Source: CAKSQF01 sp964568425 (lineage in GTDB: Bacteria; Bacillota; Clostridia; Oscillospirales; CAG-272). Taken from it: 64,000 nt of DNA. The notes beneath the pieces were generated by a model. The model made no database searches and was not told the origin of the DNA. It saw nothing but the letters and a program-made list of their open reading frames with translations. Where the stretch lies: assembly GCA_964568425.1 (NCBI GenBank), contig CAZMPO010000005.1, forward strand, positions 62,001 through 126,000, written 5' to 3'. Position 1 is the stretch's first letter. Every line of letters starts with the position of its first letter. Of the stretch, positions 40,408-48,724 are shown piece after piece. The translations under genes were made by a program, and so were the position numbers.

Positions 40408-42216
40408 ATGTGTTCAATTGCCGCAACTTATCGGATGGCGAGCGGGGTCTGCTCGCTGATCTCGGACAAAATGACCCATCGCGGTCCCGATTCTCGGGGT
40501 AGCTTTCGCGATGGCGAGGTCGAGCTTTGCCACAACCGACTTTCGGTCATCGACCCCGAAAACGGCGCGCAGCCGATGTCGCTGACCGCCTTCGGACGCT
40601 CGGCGACCATCGTCTACAACGGCGAGCTGTACAACACCGACGAGCTGACCGCCGCGCTTGCAGAGAGAGGGGTCTGCCCGAGGACAAAATGCGACACCGA
40701 GGTCCTTCTCCTCGCCTATCTGACCTTCGGCGACGATTTTGTCGAAATGCTCAACGGAATTTTCGCCTTCGCCATCTGGGATGCCGATCGCCGTTGTATA
40801 TACGCCGCGCGCGATCGCCTCGGCGTAAAACCGCTCTTTTATGTAAAAAATGGTGAAAGTCTTGCAATTTCGTCCGAAATAAAGGGACTTATGGCTCTGC
40901 CGACACTCACGCCGAAGATCGGCATCGAGGGACTTTGGGGACTGCTTCTCCTATCGCCCATCTCTCTGCCCTGTCGGACGGTCTATGACGATGTCATGCA
41001 ACTGCCGCCTGCCGGCAGGCTGATCTGCGACGCGGACGGCGTGCGGATCGACAAATATTGGTCGCTGAAAGCCGCCCCCGCACAAACGACCGACCCGATC
41101 GAGGCGGCAAAGTACCTGCGCGAGCTGCTCTTTGACACCGTCCGCCGCCAACTGCGCTCTGATGTTCCGCTCTGCTGTTTTCTCTCGGGCGGACTTGACA
41201 GCTCGATCCTGACCGCCATCGCCGCCGAGATATATGCCGAGAGCGGCAGACGGCTGTCGACCTATTCGTTCGAGTACGAGGGCGGCAGGGAGTCGTTCAA
41301 GACCTCGCTTTTCCAACCAAATTCGGACGACTCGTTCGCCTCCGAGCTTGCCGAGAACTTGGGGACCGACCACAGGGTGCTGACCGCACCGATCGAGACG
41401 GTGGCAGATCTGCTCCCCGATGCCGCCTATTACAGGGATCTGCCCGGGCAGGCGGACATCGATTCGTCGCTCCTCTACTATTGCGGACAGGTCAAAAGGG
41501 AGCACACCGTCGCGATCTCGGGCGAGTGCGCCGACGAGATTTTCGGCGGTTATCCCTGGTTCTATCGCCCCGAGATGCTCGAAAATCGCTATTTTCCTTG
41601 GATGCACGACCCGACCGCAAGACTCTCGCTCTTTCGACCCGAGCTGACACGCCAGTCCGATGCGATGGACTATCTTGCCGATGTTTGCAAAAGGGCGGCA
41701 GAGAATGTCCCCTGCCTTGATAGCGATGACCCCGAAACTCTCGCCTATCGTCGCGCGAGCGTCCTCTCGACCGATTATTTCATGACAAATCTGCTCGAAC
41801 GCAAGGATAGGATGAGCATGGCGGCATCCCTCGAGGTCCGCGTGCCTTTTGCCGATCATCGTATCATCGAATTTGTCTATAACCTGCCGAAATCGGTCAA
41901 ATTCGAGGACGGCGTCGAAAAATCGCTCCTGCGACGCGCGGGTGTCGGACTGCTCCCCGAGAAGATCCTGCGCCGTAAAAAATCGCCCTATCCGAAGACC
42001 CATTCGCCAAAATACGAGCAGATCGTGTCCAAAATGCTCGATGATGAGCTGAAAAAGGATGGCTTTTTGGCAAATTGGCTCGCGCCCGACGCCATAGATC
42101 GCTTGCGAGATGGCAAGGATACCACATGGATGGGTCAGCTGATGTCCCGCCCTCAGCTGATCGCATGGCTCGTACAGCTGTCACACTGGAGCGAGGGGAA
42201 GGAGATTTTGAGGTAA
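40408..42216 (+). CDS. asnB: Glutamine-hydrolysing asparagine synthase
   Basis: A 602-residue two-domain enzyme. The N-terminal glutaminase keeps the nucleophilic Cys2 (MCSIAATYR), with THRGPDSRG and NGELYNTDEL. The C-terminal synthetase has the PP-loop FLSGGLDSSILTA and ISGECADEIFGGYPWF. It should convert aspartate to asparagine with glutamine as nitrogen donor. Full length and intact motifs argue for primary metabolism rather than a peptide cyclase. AAAGGAG precedes the ATG. The stop TAA is formed at the first AGGTAA of a following repeat element. Confidence 0.94.
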   Translation: MCSIAATYRMASGVCSLISDKMTHRGPDSRGSFRDGEVELCHNRLSVIDPENGAQPMSLTAFGRSATIVYNGELYNTDELTAALAERGVCPRTKCDTEVLLLAYLTFGDDFVEMLNGIFAFAIWDADRRCIYAARDRLGVKPLFYVKNGESLAISSEIKGLMALPTLTPKIGIEGLWGLLLLSPISLPCRTVYDDVMQLPPAGRLICDADGVRIDKYWSLKAAPAQTTDPIEAAKYLRELLFDTVRRQLRSDVPLCCFLSGGLDSSILTAIAAEIYAESGRRLSTYSFEYEGGRESFKTSLFQPNSDDSFASELAENLGTDHRVLTAPIETVADLLPDAAYYRDLPGQADIDSSLLYYCGQVKREHTVAISGECADEIFGGYPWFYRPEMLENRYFPWMHDPTARLSLFRPELTRQSDAMDYLADVCKRAAENVPCLDSDDPETLAYRRASVLSTDYFMTNLLERKDRMSMAASLEVRVPFADHRIIEFVYNLPKSVKFEDGVEKSLLRRAGVGLLPEKILRRKKSPYPKTHSPKYEQIVSKMLDDELKKDGFLANWLAPDAIDRLRDGKDTTWMGQLMSRPQLIAWLVQLSHWSEGKEILR

Positions 42217-42357
42217 TATGTAATAGTGAAGAGGTGAGAAGTTCGGAACATTTTCGCCCGATGGGCGAAAATAGATTTTGATTTGAAACATGTCGGTGAA
42301 CAACAAACATCCCACAATCTCACCAATTTCTCATTTCTCGTTCCTAATTCCTAATTT
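42210..42357. repeat. AGGTAAG-type element followed by reverse AATTAGG heptamers
   Basis: 42210-42243 heptamers beginning within the asnB stop; 42250-42272 hairpin ATTTTCGCCC-GAT-GGGCGAAAAT; body ACAACAAACATCCCACAATC; 42323-42357 reverse heptamers. Confidence 0.82.
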
Positions 42358-42400
42358 ATTTAACATTCCCTATCCATTCTGTAAACTTTTCTGAAAACAC

Positions 42401-42429
42401 TTGAAATTTCGGCACGGGTGGTATATAAT
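42401..42429 (+). promoter_or_regulatory. Promoter of the Cys-rich membrane protein gene
   Basis: TTGAAA (42401-42406), 17 bp, TATAAT (42424-42429), 31 bp before the start. Confidence 0.82.
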
Positions 42430-42460
42430 AGATCAAACTATACGAAAAGGATGTGTTCAC

Positions 42461-42733
42461 ATGAAAAAAATTCTTGTTATTACCGCGCTGCTTGCAGGCA
42501 TCGCCGCTGCGGCAACATATGTTATTCTGAAAAGCGAAAAGGTCAAGGCTATCCTTGCTAAAAAGCATGGTGGCGACGACGAGACCGATCCCTGCGAGAT
42601 CTGCGAGAACGAGACCTGCGAGGGCTGCGATCTTCTCGAGGATGACGACGAGTGCGAGGAGTGCGAGGAGTGCGAGGGCTGCGACGAGTGCGAGACCGCC
42701 GAGGACGCAGAAGAGACCGAAGACGCTGAATAA
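42461..42733 (+). CDS. Small acidic Cys-rich membrane protein
   Basis: A 90-residue protein: one hydrophobic helix at the N-terminus (KILVITALLAGIAAAATYVI) followed by a tail made almost only of Glu, Asp and Cys (CEICENETCEGCD, CEECEECEGCDECE), nine Cys in about 35 residues, many in CxxC spacing. Such a tail could bind metal (zinc, copper, iron) or act as a thiol buffer. I know no named family. AAAGG lies 9 nt before ATG 42461; promoter at 42401. Membrane orientation is uncertain because a signal anchor and a cleavable signal look alike here. Confidence 0.78.
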   Translation: MKKILVITALLAGIAAAATYVILKSEKVKAILAKKHGGDDETDPCEICENETCEGCDLLEDDDECEECEECEGCDECETAEDAEETEDAE

Positions 42734-42763
42734 GTCGAGGATATTGTAAACATTTTGTAAACA

Positions 42764-42804
42764 TATAGCGCAAGTGCTTGCCAAAACGGCTCACTTGCGC
42801 TATA
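42764..42804. promoter_or_regulatory. 13-bp perfect inverted repeat over the rpsB promoter
   Basis: Arms TATAGCGCAAGTG (42764-42776) and CACTTGCGCTATA (42792-42804) are perfect complements and cover both -35 and -10 boxes. It could be an operator or the terminator stem of the upstream gene, though no U-tract follows. Confidence 0.65.
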
Positions 42805-42806
42805 AT
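42778..42806 (+). promoter_or_regulatory. rpsB-tsf promoter
   Basis: TTGCCA (42778-42783), 17 bp, TATAAT (42801-42806). The leader to 42949 is about 140 nt long and has self-complementary GC-rich parts (GCGGACGCTTCGGTTCGG), a possible site for S2 autoregulation as seen for many rpsB leaders. Confidence 0.75.
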
Positions 42807-42949
42807 ATTTAGGTGGCACAGGTGCTTCCGATGTGCCGTCAAAAAATATATAGTAAGGAAGCAAATTCACACTCGCGGACGCTTCGGTTCGGACAAAGAC
42901 CGTCTGCTAATGCTCTGCGGGGTGGAATAAACCGAAGGAGGACATAATA

Positions 42950-43711
42950 ATGTCAGTTTTGTCAATCAAACAGCTTCTCGAAGCAGGCGTCCATTTCGGA
43001 CACCACACCAGAAGATGGAACCCGAAAATGGCTCCCTACATCTTCACCGAAAGAAACGGAATCTACATCATCGACCTTCAGAAGACAGTAAAGAAGTTCG
43101 ATGAGGCGTACAATTTCGTTCGTGAGCTCTCCGAGCAGAACGGAACTCTCCTTTTCGTCGGCACCAAAAAGCAGGCTGCCGAGGCGATCAAGGAAGAGGC
43201 ACTGCGTTGCGGCATGTACTACGTCAACGAAAGATGGCCCGGCGGTATGCTCACCAACCATAAGACCATCAAAAAGTCGATCGCTCGCCTTGTAAAGCTC
43301 GAGCGCATGAAGGAAGACGGCACGTTCGATCTTCTCCCCAAGAAGGAAGTCGCATCCCTCGTTAAGGAAATGACCCTTCTTGAGAGAAACTACGGCGGTA
43401 TCAAAGAAATGGGCAAGCTCCCCGACGCCATCTTCATCGTCGACCCGCATAAGGAAGTCAACGCCGTTCTCGAGGCAAAGAAGCTCGGCATCCCGGTAAT
43501 CGCTATCGTTGATACCAACTGCGACCCGGATGACGCCGACTATATCATCCCCGGCAACGACGACGCGATCCGCGCGATCAAGCTCATCTCGTCCTCGCTC
43601 GCTGATGCCATCATCGAGGGCAGACAGGGTGAGGATGCGGCTGCAGAGGAGGAGACGGCAGAGCCCGCGACCCTCGAGGAGACCGCAGAAGAAAAGCCCG
43701 TTGAGGCATAA
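42950..43711 (+). CDS. rpsB: 30S ribosomal protein S2
   Basis: A 253-residue protein with the S2 hallmarks MSVLSIKQLLEAGVHFGHHT, RRWNPKMAPYIF, GTKKQA, NERWPGGMLTNHKTI and DPHKEVNAV, then a Glu/Ala-rich tail of about 30 residues. It binds the head of the small subunit and helps recruit S1. GAAGGAGG precedes the ATG. It is followed by tsf 23 bp downstream, the standard order. Confidence 0.98.
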   Translation: MSVLSIKQLLEAGVHFGHHTRRWNPKMAPYIFTERNGIYIIDLQKTVKKFDEAYNFVRELSEQNGTLLFVGTKKQAAEAIKEEALRCGMYYVNERWPGGMLTNHKTIKKSIARLVKLERMKEDGTFDLLPKKEVASLVKEMTLLERNYGGIKEMGKLPDAIFIVDPHKEVNAVLEAKKLGIPVIAIVDTNCDPDDADYIIPGNDDAIRAIKLISSSLADAIIEGRQGEDAAAEEETAEPATLEETAEEKPVEA

Positions 43712-43734
43712 TTTTAGATCAGGAGGACTTGAAA

Positions 43735-44664
43735 ATGGCAGCAATTACAGCATCTCTCGTAGCAGAGCTTCGTAAAAAGACCGGTCTTGGCATGATGGAC
43801 TGCAAAAAGGCACTTGTTGAGGCTGACGGCGATATGGACGCCGCTATAAAGATCCTTCGCGAGAAGGGACTCGCAACCGCGGCAAAGAAGGAAGGCAGGA
43901 TCGCGGCTGAGGGACTTGTCGATATCCTCTCCAAGGACGGCACGACCGCAGTTATCGAGGTAAATACCGAGACCGACTTCGTTGCAAAGAACGAATCCTT
44001 CCGCACCTTCGTTAAGGGACTGCTCACGACCCTCGTTGACGCAAAGCCCGCAAATATGGAAGCATTCCTTGCAACCCCCTTCAACGGCGGCGAAAATACC
44101 GTCTCCGCTGAGCTCGTAAATCAGATCGCGGTCATCGGCGAGAAGATCTCCATCCGCCGCTTCGAGCTCGTAGAGGGCATCGTTTCCACATATATCCACG
44201 GCGCAGGCACGACCGGCGTTGTCGTTAAGTTCGATACCGACGCCGCAACCGCCGAAAAGCCCGAGTTTGCTGAGTTCGCAAAGAATATCGCACTCCAGAT
44301 CGCCGCAGGCAACCCCCCCAAGTATGTCAATAAGGATGAGGTTCCTCAGAAGGAAGTCGATGAGGAGAAAGAGATCCTTGTTCAGCAGGCAAAGAATGAC
44401 CCCAAGAACGCCGGCAAGCCCGATGCCATCCTCGAAAAGATGGTCGGCGGCAGAATCGGCAAGTTCTATGAGAGAGTTTGCCTTGTCGAACAGCCCTATG
44501 TAAAGGACGATAAGCTCACCGTCGGTCAGTACGTTAAAGAGACCGTAAAGGCTCTCGGTGCTGATATCAAGGTCGTTTCCTTCGTTATCTTCGAAAAGGG
44601 CGAAGGTCTCCAGAAGAGAGAAGAAGATTTCGCAGCCGAGATCGAAAAGATGGTCAAGGGCTGA
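43735..44664 (+). CDS. tsf: Translation elongation factor Ts
   Basis: A 309-residue nucleotide-exchange factor for EF-Tu. The N-terminal UBA-like domain and TDFVAKN contact motif are clear (LRKKTGLGMMDCKKAL, INTETDFVAKNESF-like segment VNTETDFVAKNE). Two dimerisation subdomains follow. ATG 43735 with AGGAGGA upstream gives the canonical MAAITASLV start; an in-frame TTG six bases earlier is ignored. A terminator at 44680 ends the operon. Confidence 0.97.
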   Translation: MAAITASLVAELRKKTGLGMMDCKKALVEADGDMDAAIKILREKGLATAAKKEGRIAAEGLVDILSKDGTTAVIEVNTETDFVAKNESFRTFVKGLLTTLVDAKPANMEAFLATPFNGGENTVSAELVNQIAVIGEKISIRRFELVEGIVSTYIHGAGTTGVVVKFDTDAATAEKPEFAEFAKNIALQIAAGNPPKYVNKDEVPQKEVDEEKEILVQQAKNDPKNAGKPDAILEKMVGGRIGKFYERVCLVEQPYVKDDKLTVGQYVKETVKALGADIKVVSFVIFEKGEGLQKREEDFAAEIEKMVKG

Positions 44665-44679
44665 TAGCTTTGGTAACAG

Positions 44680-44710
44680 ATCCCCCTGCACCCCAATGCG
44701 GGGGATTTGT
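44680..44710 (+). terminator. rpsB-tsf terminator
   Basis: Stem ATCCCCC/GGGGGAT (44680-44686 with 44700-44706) with an inner GCA/TGC step, followed by TTGTT. Confidence 0.8.
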
Positions 44711-44716
44711 TGAAGT

Positions 44717-44773
44717 AGTAGGTAAGAGGGAAGAGGTAAGAAGTGAGGAACATTTTCGCCGTTGGCGAAAATG
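44717..44773. repeat. AGGTAAG heptamer array with ATTTTCGCC hairpin
   Basis: Heptamers 44717-44746, hairpin 44751-44773 with a GTT loop. The stem is one base pair shorter than other copies but still fully paired. The following stretch to 44980 is AT-rich without a gene. Confidence 0.82.
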
Positions 44774-44981
44774 GATTTTGTTTGTAATGTAGGTCGATCG
44801 AGCATACATTTTTTTCAAAAATAAACATCCGATTTGCCGTAAAATCTAATTTAAAATATCACGCCAAAATTGTTTAAAAAAATTCTTACTCAAATCCGCA
44901 TAAATTTTGATGAATGTCCACAAACTCGTGCAAATGCTTACAAAATTACCATAAATTTCCTCAATTACCAAAAATTTTGTA

Positions 44982-45010
44982 TTGACAGTACGCTTAAAAA
45001 AGTGTAAAAT
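44982..45010 (+). promoter_or_regulatory. Promoter of secreted paralogue B
   Basis: TTGACA (44982-44987), 17 bp, TAAAAT (45005-45010). A perfect hairpin CCAACCCA-GTT-TGGGTTGG (45025-45043) lies near the expected 5' end of the RNA and could stabilise it. Confidence 0.82.
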
Positions 45011-45102
45011 AAGACAATAAATATCCAACCCAGTTTGGGTTGGCTTACAAGTTTGCAGGCTCAATTGCAATCTTGAATAAAACAGAAGGGATTGACTTTA
45101 GT

Positions 45103-48100
45103 TTGAAACGAATAATATCACTAACACTCGCACTCCTCACACTCGTGTCCTTTATCCCTGCCTCGGTTTTTGCTGCCAATTGGGACAACAGGGGTTTTCA
45201 TACAGATCAGGATGAAGCTCCGAAGATCGCATATCAAAAAGCATATTCGTACCTGAGTGGTCATGAGTACGAAACTCAAGATGCAACGCATCCTTATCCT
45301 GTCCGCGGTGTTAACTCGCCTGTCCCTGTCATGCTCAATGCGGATGAATATCCCGATGGCAACGATAATATCGATTACTGGAAGGCGACAAGCGCGTCCC
45401 CCTATTTTGCCGTGTCGTATAAAATGATGGTACCCAATACATTTGATAATTATCTTGCTGTCAGTTGGAACGATTGGGAAAAATCCTACAACATTCCTGA
45501 CGGTCAAGTGCTCGGCGGCTCCGATCAGGGTTGGTATTATCACGGTTCGTTCAACAATAAGTACCCGAGAATGGGTATATCTCTTGGTCAGGCGTGGAAT
45601 TCCGAATACGACAAAAATGTTTTCTCCATGGGTTACACTTATGGCTTTTTTGGCTTTGCCTATCAAGAACACACCTTGGAGCCGGATGTTGTTTCACACT
45701 ACAGCAATCCTTGTTTGGTCTTTGGCCCGACGGGGCATGAGACCGACAAGGTCGACTCAAACTGGATAGGTGACGATGACGGCGCGACTAACCAATATAA
45801 GTCCGATTTTCTTGCGGGAAAGCGTTCATATCCGTTGAGCGCAGTCCCTGTTTATGACAGAGACGGTAGTGAGATATATAAAGATTTCACCAACCAAGAA
45901 AATGTTATAATGCTTGTTGGCTCTTACATAAACAATAAGGTCGTTCTCAAAGCATACATAAACGGCTATCAGATCAGCAAGATCTGGGGCGGCAGCGACA
46001 CATTCAGCTTTACCGACAAGCTCGATACTCACACGATGTGGGAGGAAGAATGGAATTTTACATTCGGCGGTCAGTGCGGCTTTATCAACCAGCTCAACGG
46101 CAAATTCGCATACGCTCGTTTCACTCGTTCGTCTCATGCACTCGATCAGAATGCGTTCAATATTCACCACGCAAAGGTCGATGCATCTCGTCCGAATGAC
46201 AACAACAATAATTATTTCTATGATCAGGCGAACCAGTGGAAGGTAGACAAGAAAAATTTTGCCGCCTCCTACACGATACAAATTGACGAAAACAAAACCT
46301 ATAATTATGTAGACGGCGGTAAGGATATACTTGCTACCAGTCTCAACTGCGGACTTGTGTTCGGACGACAATCTCGAGAGCCGAATAATCTGCTTGGAAC
46401 AATTGATTTCCGATTTAGTCAAACAGGCAATGGCACTTGCAAATGGGACAGCAACTCGAAGCTCTGGTTTGGTCCCGACAACATTGCGGCGAACAACGCT
46501 ACCGGAGGACTCGGGCTTAATTGGCGTAAAACTGGGATCTCTGTGAACGGATACCCCGGAACCAACCTAGGAACGACTGTCAAAGGGGCTACGGGAACTC
46601 ATACTCTTTTGATAACAGGCACCTACGATAAGAACAGCAAAACAGCGAAGATCAAGGTTTGGCTTGATGGCGAGCAAATTCAAACTTGGTTTCCCGATCA
46701 CAATTCAAAGGCAGGCACAGACGGAAAGGAACAGACCATTAATAATTTTGGCGATGGTTTGAACTATATCGGTTGGCGTACAAACGTCAAGGGCGTTAAT
46801 GCCGTTGCTCGTTTCACACAGTGGGACGAGGATGCCAATATGGATTACGCCGCTGCAAACGGAACTGTCTTTGATCTCAAGACTGCCGGTCCGATGACAG
46901 GCTATTGGGACAGAAAGGTCACTCAAAACGCACTTACATGGGGCGCGGATGAGACCGATAAATTTGACGCTGTAACCTTCACACCTTACAACGAGGCGTG
47001 GGAGGGCGACGAGTATCCCAACAGCAATGCATATCAGCTCGGTATGATCACCGATCCGTCGCGTTCGTTTGTTGTTCAGGCGGATATCCCCTACAACAAC
47101 ATCAAGGGCTTCTATATCACGCCCGAAGCTCCGACCGATGTAACGCAAGACGGTTTGAACATCGGTTTCTCTGATGGCAAGATGGATGATATTCGTAAGT
47201 GGTACAATAAATATTACTACATCTCGCTTTTTGATGTTGGAGTTAATGAATGGACGCAGGAGGGTGACCCCGCAGGTGCACATAAAGCGCAGATCACGAC
47301 TTGGGTGAATACAGGAGACGGCACTCCCCATAATGAATATTACGTTCGACCGCCTGAATCCAGAAAAGGTATAGATTATTTTGGAGGAGACCCGCTTTAT
47401 CTGCACGATACAGTTGACGGAGATCGTCTCCCGACATATACAGATCTTAATACAGTTATAGGCGTTCGAGTTGTCTATTCAAACAAATCGCTTTCGATCT
47501 ATGTAAAAGAAGGCGGAGGCGCCAATAAGAATACAAATTGGATATTTGTTTATCGAATTCTCGATCTTACTGATCCTGCATATGGTCAAATATGGTCCGG
47601 CGGTTCTCCTGTTACAAACGATGAGTGCAACATCTTAAAAAATCATGATGGTCCCCTTTACTTTGGTCTTATGACTAAATCGGGCGAGAACAGCGGTAAC
47701 GGTAACACCGGCGTTACGTTTAAGAACGTCAAAGTGTCCTATGGTCTGCAGAGCCCCGAGGAGATACATACAAACAGCAAGTATGACAATCAGCTGATGC
47801 CCGGCGTTGTTGTTATGTCGGCGAACGCTGCAGCACAAGTCGGTTCGCGAAACAACAATGTTGCCGGATTTGCACAGACTCGCAGCAGTCAGACTGCAGG
47901 CAAATACGATCTTCGTGTAGCTGTCGAGGGCGGTGAGCTCGGTCTGTACAGGGCTGAGAATTACGACGCGGTCATCCGTGTACAGATGCAGACCGAAGAC
48001 GGCAGCTCACAGAAAATGATCACGAGCTTCTCACACCATTGGGCATATCGCGAGTTCTCGTTCTATGATGCCGAGTACTACTTCCATGCAAATGGCAGTG

Positions 48101-48402
48101 ATAATTACGGTTTGATCTGTGCGGTATTCACTAACATACCCGAAACATACACAGATTATTTCGTTTATGTGGACTTCTACGAGAGAGGACAGACGAACCT
48201 TACGAAGGAAAACGTCAAAGTCTCGGTCTACCTCGGAAGGGGCTATTACGATCTGGCAAGCAACACGCTCCACGGAGCAGGCGGATCTCCCGCACCCGCT
48301 TATAAAAACGGAACCGAAAAAGTTGACAAGAAGCTCGACAACGGGGGTCTCAGTGTAAGAAATGACTTATATAAATGTTTCCCGACATATTACGGGCGTT
48401 AA
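45103..48402 (+). CDS. Large secreted protein, paralogue B
   Basis: About 1,099 residues. The start is taken as TTG 45103, which begins a normal signal peptide (KRIISLTLALLTLVSFIPAS then VFAAN); an in-frame TTG at 45040 lies in the leader hairpin and would add a poor N-terminus. The layout matches paralogues A and C: two beta-rich modules (FAVSYKMM...VGSYINNKVVLKAYINGYQ; FAASYTIQ...), GYWDRKVTQN, YQLGMITDPSRSF, KVSYGLQSPEE, GKYDLRVAVEG and FSFYDAEYYFHA. Larger inserts explain the extra length. No anchor motif is seen. A small peptide gene begins 15 bp after its stop. Confidence 0.8.
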   Translation: MKRIISLTLALLTLVSFIPASVFAANWDNRGFHTDQDEAPKIAYQKAYSYLSGHEYETQDATHPYPVRGVNSPVPVMLNADEYPDGNDNIDYWKATSASPYFAVSYKMMVPNTFDNYLAVSWNDWEKSYNIPDGQVLGGSDQGWYYHGSFNNKYPRMGISLGQAWNSEYDKNVFSMGYTYGFFGFAYQEHTLEPDVVSHYSNPCLVFGPTGHETDKVDSNWIGDDDGATNQYKSDFLAGKRSYPLSAVPVYDRDGSEIYKDFTNQENVIMLVGSYINNKVVLKAYINGYQISKIWGGSDTFSFTDKLDTHTMWEEEWNFTFGGQCGFINQLNGKFAYARFTRSSHALDQNAFNIHHAKVDASRPNDNNNNYFYDQANQWKVDKKNFAASYTIQIDENKTYNYVDGGKDILATSLNCGLVFGRQSREPNNLLGTIDFRFSQTGNGTCKWDSNSKLWFGPDNIAANNATGGLGLNWRKTGISVNGYPGTNLGTTVKGATGTHTLLITGTYDKNSKTAKIKVWLDGEQIQTWFPDHNSKAGTDGKEQTINNFGDGLNYIGWRTNVKGVNAVARFTQWDEDANMDYAAANGTVFDLKTAGPMTGYWDRKVTQNALTWGADETDKFDAVTFTPYNEAWEGDEYPNSNAYQLGMITDPSRSFVVQADIPYNNIKGFYITPEAPTDVTQDGLNIGFSDGKMDDIRKWYNKYYYISLFDVGVNEWTQEGDPAGAHKAQITTWVNTGDGTPHNEYYVRPPESRKGIDYFGGDPLYLHDTVDGDRLPTYTDLNTVIGVRVVYSNKSLSIYVKEGGGANKNTNWIFVYRILDLTDPAYGQIWSGGSPVTNDECNILKNHDGPLYFGLMTKSGENSGNGNTGVTFKNVKVSYGLQSPEEIHTNSKYDNQLMPGVVVMSANAAAQVGSRNNNVAGFAQTRSSQTAGKYDLRVAVEGGELGLYRAENYDAVIRVQMQTEDGSSQKMITSFSHHWAYREFSFYDAEYYFHANGSDNYGLICAVFTNIPETYTDYFVYVDFYERGQTNLTKENVKVSVYLGRGYYDLASNTLHGAGGSPAPAYKNGTEKVDKKLDNGGLSVRNDLYKCFPTYYGR

Positions 48403-48416
48403 CGGAGGAAAACAAG

Positions 48417-48578
48417 GTGAATAGCATGGAAAAGAACAAATACGAAAAACCGACCGCTGAGGTTGTGAATGCCGAGCGCGAGGACGTGATCCTTGTCTCC
48501 ATTGTAGCGGGTCTGAATCACGGTGACTCGAAGGATTTCGGCTCACAAAGCAATTCCGGATGGTGGAGCGGTCTCTAA
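48417..48578 (+). CDS. 53-residue peptide with conserved-looking leader
   Basis: GGAGG at 48404-48408 is 8 nt before GTG 48417, giving MNSMEKNKYEKPTAEVVNAE, then REDVILVSIVAGLNHGDSKD and a Gly/Ser/Trp-rich end (NSGWWSGL). An ATG at 48426 is an alternative start. The KYEKPTAEVV...EDVILVS pattern resembles small Clostridial peptides of unknown role that have a fixed front and variable tail. No signal peptide, no modification enzyme or peptidase is adjacent. It lies between paralogues B and C and is probably co-transcribed with B. A strong terminator follows. Confidence 0.65.
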   Translation: MNSMEKNKYEKPTAEVVNAEREDVILVSIVAGLNHGDSKDFGSQSNSGWWSGL

Positions 48579-48624
48579 TAAACCATCGACACAATCTGAA
48601 GTATCTTTCAAGTTAAACTGACAG

Positions 48625-48661
48625 TAGGCTGTCACTCTGCAAATGGCAGCGTGACAGCCTA
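48625..48661 (+). terminator. Terminator after the small peptide gene
   Basis: An 11-bp stem TAGGCTGTCAC/GTGACAGCCTA with an inner CTGC/GCAG step, followed by TATTTATTT. Confidence 0.85.
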
Positions 48662-48724
48662 TATTTATTTCCGGCATAAAACAATTATTACCCGCTGCAT
48701 GCGGAAGGAGAAAGGGTTACCAAA

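Noticed and set aside
40408..42216. AsnB homologue acting as a lasso-peptide cyclase with the nearby 53-residue peptide
   Set aside because: The enzyme keeps Cys2 and full glutaminase and synthetase domains, lies 6 kb from the peptide, and no leader peptidase is present.
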